Part shown: piece by piece, positions 9,381 to 21,122 of the stretch | Numbering within the stretch: position 1 is the first letter of the stretch | Layout of the letters: each line of letters opens with the position of its first letter | Assembly (NCBI RefSeq): GCF_000003815.2 | Contig: NC_049993.1 | Span: forward strand, 13,288,432-13,352,431 | Direction of reading: 5' to 3' | Length of the DNA stretch: 64,000 bases | From: Branchiostoma floridae | Lineage: Eukaryota > Chordata > Leptocardii > Amphioxiformes > Branchiostomatidae | Notes under the pieces: generated by a model | What the model saw: only the letters and a program-made list of their open reading frames with translations | Told to the model about the DNA's origin: nothing | Databases searched by the model: none | Made by a program: the position numbers and the translations under genes

Positions 9381-12300
9381 TTACATGGCTGTTTCAAATG
9401 ATCTCTCGTCCTGGGACTCCATAGCCTGGTTCTCGCGGCCCTCTGAGGCGGTGGATCGCCTGTTCTTCCTGTCTGCAGGCCGGGCGGTGGTTCCCATCTC
9501 CACGTCATCTTCCTCTAGCTCCGGGAGCTCGTTCCGTACCGAGTGCGCCACTATCCCCGCCCCGATGGAGTCGCCAAGAACGTTGATCATCGTTCTGAAC
9601 CGGTCCCTGGAAGGACACAAAAAGAATCAGAGAAGCAGCAAAACACTAGAAGGTTACTGTTTACATTGTTCCTGTATCCTTCAATTAGTCAGTATATATA
9701 TAATGTTGACTGAATGATTTTGTTGCAAGTGTTCAAAATCAAACCGGAAAAATGAACCATATAACTAGATATTTTTTACCAAGTAGACGTATGCTAGCTT
9801 TGTCTGCTGTCGAAGGAAAAGATACAAAGTAGACTTACAGGAACCAATCGACGGCGATGATGAGAGTGACGTCATCTGCGGGCAACCCGACTGCCGAGAG
9901 TACGATCACCATGGTGATGAGCCCGGCCTGAGGGACGGCAGCTGCACCAATGGCAGCCACTGTAGCTGTAATGCTGCATGACGTCACAGAAAGATTACGT
10001 CATTACACTGATCATGTACTCCGCCATTTTGTTTTTGATGAAGTATCGACTATAACAACTCAGTTATTTGGTTGGAATGTGCAAATAAGCAATCTGTGAA
10101 CGTTATAAGCTATACTACATATTTGTGGCTGTGCAATTCAAAGAAAAGTTATTATGTACCTAAAATTACAATTTTTCTTTCTCTATGTGTTTCAGATTTA
10201 ACGTACGTTTTCAAAAACGCCATTCAGCACCAAGGACAAGGACAGTCCTTCACAACAACAACAACACTACAACAATAGGCTCCTACCTGACAACAATGAT
10301 GCCTCCAACGCTCAGAGGGGTGCCGTTAACCTGCGCAATAAAGATAACAGCCACGGCCTCGTACAGCGCTGTTCCGTCCATGTTGATGGTCGCCCCGATC
10401 GGCAGAACGAAACGAGTCACCCTGGGGTCGATGCCGTTGTTGTCCTCCAGACATTTGAATGTCACTGGCAGTGTTGCAGAGCTATGTCAAGAAAACAACA
10501 TCTTAGGCGATCTTATTTGACTTTTTTTTTTTTTAATAGATTTTGCGAGTATATTGTAAAGTCTAATGGAGATCGGAATAAACAAACTAGCTTAAATTTG
10601 AGACTTTCATAATAGAAAACATTGACAAGATGTCGACATTTACACACAAAGGAATGGCAACGCACCGCACGTGGCTAAACAAGTCTAAACTGATAGGTTT
10701 TCATTCCTTTCTTCTTTCTTTTGTCTATTTCTCCATTCCTTTCCTCCTTCTCCCTTTCCTTCTTTTTTACCTTGATGACTACACTATCAATATTTTTTAA
10801 AGTTCATAATTTCTTACTGTTACAAATTGTTGTACCGACACAATACCCCTTCCACATATGCACAAAGTAGGTGCGTTCAAAATCAAAGTAAAATGTAAGC
10901 CAGATGGGTTGAAAATAAATACTTTACTTAAGACAAGACACACACCTGGAAGACGTTCCTAGAGCCGTAAGCAGAGCCTGGACAAGACCAGAGATGAAGA
11001 CAAACGGATTCTTCCGTACGAAGATGAAGTACAGGAGAGGCAAGACGATAAGACCTGCAAAAATTAAGGTGGCACCAAGCTTAGAACCGAAAGTAATATA
11101 ATCGTTTAAGCCGTTAGTAAACTGACTATAGATAATCTTGTGCAAGACTAAAAGATCTAAATGCTATACAGTACTTATCTTAATCTTAAGTTCCAGCTTT
11201 AAATTTATATATGCCAATGGACTACATGATAATAACATTAGTGATTGAGCGAAGCAAAAGAGGTGGTTTATTTGCATGCATTATGGTAGCGTATATACCT
11301 CAGGACGGGTCATTAACGCTATACATGTATTACGTTGTATGTTGTATACTAGATAGGAACAACAACAGCAGTGTTACGTACCGTGTATGGCAAGCCCCAC
11401 TAGCACAGTTATGGTGTACAGGCCCAGGGCTCCAGCCAAGGCGCTCAAGTCGTCATACATCTCAATGATCTTTCCAGCGATCAGGAACGTGATACCGATA
11501 GGTGAATACCTAAATGTAAACAAAGTGCATACAAAAAACTCATATAGAGAACATAAAACGTGACGGTTTCGCCTTTATATCCATAACATATCTCCCATCT
11601 GATGTGATTGGTTGGACTGAAACTTTCTGTGATTGGCCGAGATGGGTGAGCGTAGCAGGCTTCAAGACGGCCGTCCAATGATGTCACAGATCAAAATGGC
11701 TCGCGTGTAAAACAGAATAGGATTTTGCTATTGCTTTCCTGTCGAAAAACATTTACCAACTAGAGTTCGGCCACCTCATACCTCCATGAAATTGAGTTTT
11801 TGTAGATGTTATGCAAATGACATACACATTTACATGATTTATGCATGGTGGTGTTCATCATTGATTAGCCTACAAGGGCAATGACCCTAATTGACGCAGG
11901 CGCAGAAGGCCCAAAACGAGTCCATACAGTATTTTAGCCTATTTTCGACTTTTAGCAGGAAAATGAAAGTAACATTTCATATTGGTGAGACAGTGTAGGT
12001 TGCAGATGTTCAGATTCGGCAAAAAAACAAGGTTTTGGTTAATTTTTTCGGCCTGTGCTGACCCCTAATTTCAAGTGCTGAGTCCCAAAAATGACGTCAT
12101 GAAAAGCAAGATGGCGGCAAGGTTTGACCGCTGGAATAGTTGCGCTGGCCAGAAAGTTTAAAAATTAGACTTTTGGACACTTGAGATAGCGGGCTGCTGT
12201 GTGGGGTGAGTTCTTATGACATAGAATGCTCACGGATGAGATTATGACACCCTGAACTTGCTAACTTTTACATTATCGCCTATGCAGATTTGTATTAGTG

Positions 12301-15300
12301 GTAACTGCTCTGTACATGTAACAACTCAGGAAACGTACCACATCACTACCCAGACCAGCCGCATGGTGGCGTCGTTGAGCGAGTCGAAGAAGTTGATGAG
12401 AGGCCGGCCCGCCTCGCCCATGGTGCTCAGGATGACCCCGAGCGCGATGGAGTAGGCCACGAGGCCCAGCACGTTCATGCCGTCCTTTGTCCCGTCCTGT
12501 GGGAGGGGGGCGGTCATCATGATTAATTACGTATACAGTATAGTTGACCTTTGTGCTTGCTCCATCAGCAGAAATCGCATCTGACGCAACAATTATGTAA
12601 CATTGAATCATAAATGCCAAATGAGTACTAAATAATCGTCCTAGGTACCAGAAAACTGAAATTTAGGGATTGTTCGATTGGACATTTCATACAAAAAAAT
12701 TAAAGGTACAAAAATGGAATTCCTGCTGCAGTACTAAGGATAGCCACAGATGGACTCAAAGTCTAGCTATTTCGGGCAAGACATAACTTTATCAAATATC
12801 ATTCCATCCACAACTTTTTCTTGACTTGTGCTATCCAATTACAAACAAAACCTCGTTATCGAAAACTTAATCTTCCTGGGAAAGTAACAATTAGGAATTC
12901 TGCTTGAGTAGAGTTACATCTAATCTAGTTTCTAAAAGTGTTAGTTTGACATGTAAACAGACATAGCGTTACATGTAGGCCGTGCTAGCTTTCGCACATG
13001 AACACCAACGCTACGCTGTGACATATAAGCAACGACTTCTTTACTTTACGAAGTGGTGTTGAAGAACTGTTAACGTTGTACAACTGTGTTACATCTCACC
13101 GCACTGTACGTAACTTCGCTCTAACAAGTAAACAGCAAAGTCGCCGCAAAATGCCAAACGTTTTTGGAGGCCATAGAAAGGTCACGAGACAGGTGACCTA
13201 TGACGTGACCATGAAGTTAAAGCTCAGGTGATGGTCTGCTTTCCCAGACACTACCAGATCTGTTGTATGTCAAGGGCATGTCAAGGGCATCCAGACTTTG
13301 ATTTGTAAGCATACGGAAGTGATCCCAGCTTCACCAAGCGTTCCAAGAAATGGGGGAGGGGGGCAACCCACTTAGAAAATTAGTTCACAAGATTCTTCAC
13401 TTATCGTCCGTTTCTCTGGTTGAGGTTTTGGGTCAGTGGTAAATGGACTTCCTGGTGACTTTGCTGATAATTTTAGCATTTTCAACTCACTTAGACTGAT
13501 ATTTCTGACAGGACGATCATTAACATGTATCCTGCTCTTAGGTTTATCGGAAATGTAAACATTTAGCATATCAGGGTTGACGTCCACTTTGTACTGTTCG
13601 TATTTGAGGACACTATCCAGACTACGGTTTATCGTGAACTTCCAAATTCTTTCTTGGTTACTGTTTAATATCAATGGAAAGCATGAGATAGTGCCAGTCG
13701 GTGCCCGCAGAAATTATCAATTCAAAATTACATGACCTTGTTTATACTCCTTATTTATATTTATCTTTCTACCCAACTCACTAGCTGAACTGTCTCAAGT
13801 AAACGGTTGACAGAAAAAAAAGTTGTTTAAAGTTGTTTGAAGTGTTGGCAATTGGAAAGACATCAAGAAAGGCGTAGTTTAGAGTTGTAGGTCGTAGGTT
13901 GGAACTAAGAGGTTGACGTAGCTAAAGCTTTGGCCAAGAGTTGACGTGTATTGTTGTACTAATCTTCCTAGCCATTATGTTATTTTTGATTGTTGAAAGA
14001 AGAACAAGAAATCTCGTACCTATTGAGGACTTGCTCAGTTTATTCATTTATCGTGTACTTCTATATATTTCACTGCTGGATCGCATGAGGCAACATACAA
14101 ACATATAGCAGGAATTTGAAAGCAGGAAATGAGATTGCCTTTGATACACTATCCTGGTACCTTTGACCTAGCTTCCTGTCAGTGTCTCCGACGTGCGTAG
14201 CAATTGAAAACACATACAGACAAACAAAAAGACTCACCAAAAACTGTAATTTCATTGTTTTGTTAGAAAACAAGGAAGCACTGCATAAAATATCATCAAA
14301 TATGTTCTGGTGGATAAATTACCTCAGTGACGTAAACCTTGGCGGGCTCCGTCATGTTCATCATGGTGTCGTTGACGGTACCATTTCCGGCAGTGGCATT
14401 GACAACTTCCGGTGTGACCTCTTTCAGTACTGTTTGAAACTGAAGACAACAAAGAAACGATTTCTGTTACAGATCTTCAAAACAAACAAATATCTCAAAC
14501 TCAAACCCCGTGTCATAAGTGTTCAACACCATTGCGAAAAGTTTGTTTACATGGTTGAGTCATAAAATTTCAGCGACAACGCCCCCTATTCACCGATGCA
14601 TGACGCATTTTATTTGCAGTGTTTTACTATTGCATAAAATACTTTAAGTAAAGTACAATTAGTACATGTGCCATTACTTTCAGTGAATGCCAACTATACA
14701 ATGCCATACAGTACAATACACAATCAAGAACAAAATGCCCCATTTTAACAGCTTTAATAGCATAGTCCCCGACCCTCTTGATGAGGATGGGGCTAAGTGA
14801 GGTGAGGTGAATAGCTACTGGAGACAAATTGTAGTTGCTACTGGTATTTGATAAATCGTGATACAGCAATAGCTAACCTTACAAAAATGCATTTAGCATG
14901 GAAATCTGAACAATGCTGATTTTATGTAAAAATGGTTAATGAGTGTACTGATGTACGATTAGAGGTTTGTTGTCAGCAAATTGTGCTGGTGTTAAGTACG
15001 CGTGTCAGCTTCCAGCTAACCCCTTGTCAACAACCCCCAAGTCTACAAACAACGTGAAAGGGTTACTATACTGTGGTTTACTTTGGCAATCAAAGGGTAC
15101 AAAGTATAAGTGCAATTTCGGGGTCATTGTACTCTAAGGTAAAACACTGTATCTCACTGGCCTTGGGTACTGGTGCGGCACTTCAGGGTTTGACATCGCA
15201 GATCTAGATGTATCGAGTAGAATAAATGAATATCCTTTCATTACAAATCTTTTTTGGGTTGATTTTCATCATTTTAGAATGATTTTTCTTCATAAATTGA

Positions 15301-18300
15301 TAACACTACGATTTCTAATGTTCACCTGCGCTTGAAACCAAACAGTGCCGAACGTCAGTGTGAGTGCAAGAGAAAATTGGCGAAAATAACGCAACAGTGC
15401 TGCAGTGAACGAACCCCTACGTGCCCCCACGGTATCGCAAGCCAGTGAGATACCACCTTAAATTTGCAAGTCACAAGGTGAACTCTGTCGACCGAGAGGC
15501 CAAAACTTTCACTAGAAGTTCAAGCAAATACCATTGATAAAAGGGTGTATTTTGTACGTTTTGCGTTTTACGTTATGTATCGATTATTCGTGGGTGACAC
15601 AAACGCAATACTGGACTCTCAACGGTTTCTATTCAATGAGAGTCTCTAAGAAGGACTCAATTTTTTTTTCTATAACAAGGAGGGTCTGCATGAAGGAGGG
15701 GGGGATTCTATTCAGGTACTGAGTTATAAATGGTAAATTGCCTTGTCTGCTGAAATCTTACAAATTTAGTCAGTGATTTTGTATCCATAAAATTGTGGTC
15801 TTTTACAAAATAATACCCGCTTCTGGGGTCGAGCCCCCTTCTAAACACAAAAAGTTTAACTAGACGGCTCTGCTATAAACGTAGTTAACGATTGTCTATG
15901 TAACTTATTGGTGTTGGCCAACTTTAATTTGCTGACCCTTATCGCCAACCTACAATGAAGCCATGGTAGAATATATAACCTCTTTTCATGGGGCGGTAAA
16001 CAAGCCTACGTGCACGCCTATAAAAGCATACACTCGGTCAAATGGGTTGAAGTGTTACCATATGAACAGTTTCGTTTACAAAGCCAGGAGATTTATTATT
16101 ACACGGACGAAAGTAATTTCCGTGGGAAAGTCTTGAGACTGATCAAGCTGTGGCGGATGTAATTAAGAAGACGTCGTTTGATGGAGATATTTTGGGAAAT
16201 GTTCTAATATTACCTGTTGGAATGTTGCCGATGCAAGGTTGTCTGGAAACACATTCCTGCAAACGCAAAATGGAACATAGAAAATTAGCATGAAAATTCA
16301 TTCAAGTTGATGAGTAATATAATGAATGACAAAAATAAACTGAAATTCTACTCGACGGAATTTTCTTTTCGACCAAATCTTTCGGCCATCTTCAACTCGA
16401 GTACTGGTGCTGTAGACACGTGATTTTTCGCACGTATGACGTCAACACTAAGTCAACCGTGACGGGGGCGGTACCGACTTCCGACGAACTTTGACCCAGT
16501 ACTGACGTCACACGTGTGAAAATCACGTGTCTACAGCACTAGGAACACCATAGAATAGTTTATTCTTCTCATTACCGAACATAAAGAGTGTCAAGAAAGT
16601 CAAATATCCGAGTAAAACGTATGAAAGTTCCAGCTAAAATGATTTCGACGGCGTAGCGTCAGCGTAATTACTAGTAACTGTAGGGTGTACGTGTTTGGCC
16701 TAGAACTTCCCCATTGACATTGTGCCCATCCTTCCTAAACCTTTCGGTGTATAGGGTGGCCCCCATCTCTGTTTCTATAGCCGTTGGGCCACACAATGGT
16801 GCAAGCACTACACCAGAGAGCTAGTCCACTGGTAGTGGCGAGTGTTCACACGTGTGTTCATATAGACAATACAAAGGGTATGTTTGTCTGAGCTATCTTT
16901 CCACGTGAAGAAACGATGAGTAAAATTTCGAAGTGAAGCCAGATGTCACTAGATTAAAATAAATGATTATAAATAAAGGTTGGCAACATACATAGCTTTA
17001 TAATACGTTTTAAGACAGGTCTTCTCCCTAGTTCTCTGTGCGTTTTCTGCTCTCGCTAAATTGCCACTCAGTGACTTATTAGCAGCTACCAACTAGGCCA
17101 AAGTACTGAAAGATTACAACTACAACGGCATGTTACATTAGTCCTTCAATACAACATTCTTTCCGTTTCCAGGCAACGAATTACATAAGCTTGTCTAGGT
17201 GTACTCAAGTATTTTCCTTAGCTAACATGGAATTCCATTGTTTCTGATTTTGATGATGTGGTTTACGTAATTTAACGAAAGCAAAAATTAAAGCAGCTGC
17301 ATTTTATCTATCTTGTCACTTACACTTGTTTATTTACAAGGAGTACGCCGTTGGAGTAAATAAACAAAGTGTGGAAACGTAATCAGTTGTAATGTTTGGC
17401 TAGAGTCTGATATATGCCTTTCACCAAACTGGTACCTAGCGTGACCATGCAATGTTTTGATGCTATAAGGACAAAGTGTACTGTGGACATTGGCATTTAA
17501 TTTTCAAGCTCTAGTTTATAGATTTGTCGTCGGTCGTACAATATACTAACCTGGTATCCATTCTCTCAGTCTAAGCAATGACATTTTTCTGACAGCCCAT
17601 CTTTTTCAGTCAACCTTTCTATTTACTGCTGATCTATTAGCGAAATGATTGAAACCAACTCCGTAAAAACTCCCCGGTTTGAACTAATGAATTGGCCGGG
17701 CGGGCAGCGCTCCCAGCACCGTAGTAATACCGGAGAGCTCTCGATGGCATGGTTACCAGGCTATACAAAGATGCAATGGAAAAGTCAACATTCGCACAGC
17801 TTACGTAAGGAAACATTGCTGAACAATGATAGTTTATCAGTCAACTGCCGGAAGGATGTTGAGCTTCTGAGTTATGTCAACTTGACTTTCAATGTTGACG
17901 CTGAAACACTCAGCCTTGGCGAAACTTAAAGGTGATCGATGAAAAATGTTGTTTACAGACTGCAGACGCACAAACGGACGCACAAATATGACCTCCTTAT
18001 GAACGAAGGTAACAAAATCAAACAAGAGTTCGAAGACCTCATACCTCCATGAAATATTCAGAGTTGTTGTAGGTAACTGGAAGGTTATAAGTGTGTGCAG
18101 TAACCGTTTACGGTCATCGCAATCCATTTAACGGTTCTTGAGATATAACCCACTTTCTGTCCGGACCCCAAGACAGGACCTCCATCTTCATGGAGGTAAT
18201 AAAGACAGATACCTGAGAATATCCAGGAAGGCGTCCACCGTAGAGACGCTGGGTGCCTGGCCGGTCCTGTCCACCTTCCCCGCGCCTTTCCCCGGCTGGA

Positions 18301-21054
18301 TGCTGACCACCAACACGATCCCCATGATCACGGCTATCAGTGTGGTACATATGTAGTACAGTACTGCCCTGTGGACGGAACGGTAAAGGTTTTGGTACGA
18401 TCACGTTTGTCGTACGATCGTTGTACGATCGCAAGCTAAAGGGGACAGTCGCGGATAGGTTGTATTGTTATCAGAAAGGGTTTCTTGGATTCTTGTCCTG
18501 TCGTTTAGTCCTGTCACTGTCTGTTCTTTTGTCTGTTTGTTAAGCTCCTTGTAGATCCTTGTAGTTTGTATACGTACAGCCTAGTGGTACATAGGGCAGC
18601 AAGTTTCATTGCTGTTTCTTTTGTAGGGTATAATTTTCCAAAAAGGAGTTGCTGGCCCTTCCCCTTGAACGCCCTTGATGCACCTCTCCGATTATGTACC
18701 ATCCAGAAGGTGAGTGCAGCCCTAAACCTAGATGCCCTGTCCAGGCCTGAACCAGGGACGTCTCCCGGTTAGGTTAACATCCCATTTCCATTTCCATGAT
18801 TTTTGTGGAAACAAAAAATAGAAATCTATAGTTAAAAAATATACAAATAATGCTATTCTGATTTCGTCTTTTGGTGTCTTTCATATCAGATCATACTTTT
18901 CGTTCCCGAAAGCTGTCCGGCCGGGCCTCGGTTTGGAAGCTCTATTGGGTATTACGTATTATTGATATAATGTGAACACGCTATCATGAGGGAAAAGCTC
19001 CTCAACAACTACTTGTATTTTGGACGTAAATAAGTTGACCTGTTTCAAGATGACGACGCTTGTACTACTGCAGCGCTGTTGTGTAAGGTATCAAGCTTTG
19101 TTTACCTTGGTCGTTTTGTGGTCATTGAATTCCTTCCTATCTATGGTTACGGTTTAACTAAAGAGAAACAAACACAAACGTCGTCTGGTTAAAAACGTGA
19201 CTTCAACAAGGAACAAGGAAACATCATTTCTTTTTTCATCCCTTCCTTCTTTTTCTTTCTTCATTTCTCTTTTCTTCATTTCTCCTTTCTTGATTCTTCC
19301 CATCTTTCTCTCTACCATCCTTCCTCTCTTTCTATCTTTCTTTCTATCTTTCTTTCTTCCGCTCGCCCTTCCTATCTTTTGTTATTCTTATTAAACATTT
19401 GAGTCCTCTGCTAACTTTGTTGGCTATTTTGTCTCTTTCATTTTTATCCTTCCTGATTCGTTTCCTTGTACTGGGTTTTGTTTTGTTTCTCTACGCGATA
19501 ACAAGCTACAGCTTCAGCAACGCTCTTGTCTGATGTTTACATGACAAGAAGGGAAACCACAGCTTTAATACTAAAGCCTGCCTAAGTCATGCTTTTACCG
19601 CAAAAACATAGCTCAGCCTTTTAGTAGATCATGTTGGATGTCTTCCGATTAGGAAACACATGTACAATTATTTGAGGGTCCCAGTTTGGGACCGTTTTAC
19701 TTGCAAATAGATGCATGAATCTCTGAGAAATGGCATTGTTGTGACATGGGGGGGGGGGGGGGGGCGATAGATAGCTCTCTCAGTCATCGAATCAATCACC
19801 CTATCAATCTACCAGCACGCCACTTTTGTCACTGATTGAAACAGCGAATAGGGTAAATTTATCTCAAAGAATGAGACGCATGCACTGTCAAAGAAGCCCA
19901 GTCGTTTACTCAGAAAACTGCGATTTTCTACCCCAACATCTGCTTAGAGATAAAAAGAATAGCTAACAGTACTTGCATAGTTTTTTGTAGTAAATGAAAA
20001 TGAAATCTAACTTGTAAATTTCTTAGTGAGAGTGTACATGGAAGGAAATTTTCTGAAAACAACTGCTAGTATTTAAATAAAGTGTCTTAGGACGGTAACT
20101 TCATTTCTGCTATCTCAAGGTAAACCATCAACTTGCTGAAAAATGGCGGGAAAACTTTTGTCAAACGACAGACGTTCAGTTCCTATCAAAATTCCGAATT
20201 CGCGATTCTGACTTGTGTTTATTTATGGGGGTGGTTCTTTATTTGATACCTGTGTCAAGCACCGCTGGTATATGGTATATGACTCATCAAACAAAAAACG
20301 AATGCAGCGAACCACAAACCATAGCAAATATCACGTTATGGTAGGACAATTTCTCTGTGTAGGAATAAACAATGCAGTTTACACTAGCTGTGGCCGGAAC
20401 AGCATTTAGTGGCCATTTGGCTCATGCATAGTGAAAACTATTAGTAAAATGCTTTGTGTTTATATTGAAAAGAAACGATATATTGCTGACAATTCAATCA
20501 TGTTCTTTGAAAAGGAACTTGAAGGTGATCTTGCGGAAATCCTTGTCTTCGAGTCTTTAAAAACGGCTGGGAATAATATTGTAATTGACAACGTTAACAC
20601 ACGTCCAAAAAAGATACCACCGTAAAAATTGAAGTCAAGAAAGAAATTTATTATAGTATTACATCGAAAACTAAATTATGACAAGTAACGTTACAAGCCT
20701 GAATCGCGAATTCAAAATCCTGACAGAAACATTTCTGCTGCTGTTTGACAGTAGCTTTCCCGCCATTTTTTCAGCAAGTTGCCATTGGTAGGGAATACCT
20801 CCCAATGGGTTGAGTGGTATATAAATCAGTCCATACGACCTCAAATGAACATGATACTCCACCCACAGATGTACAAACCACACACCCATCTGTCTTCTAC
20901 TGTTGTCGAGCTGTCCACAGGGTACATACCTACGCCATACTTGTGCGTACTCAGGGGCTACTGTCACTCAAGATCAAACAATACACAGTATCTCTAGTAT
21001 ACTCTATTCTGCATATAACTGTTACATTAATTAGCATCTACGACTAGTATCTAT

Positions 21055-21122
<68 letters not shown>

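Noticed and set aside
20431-20625. 64-codon ORF as a transposase
   Set aside because: Too short, AT-rich and without catalytic motifs or a helix-turn-helix that I can see.
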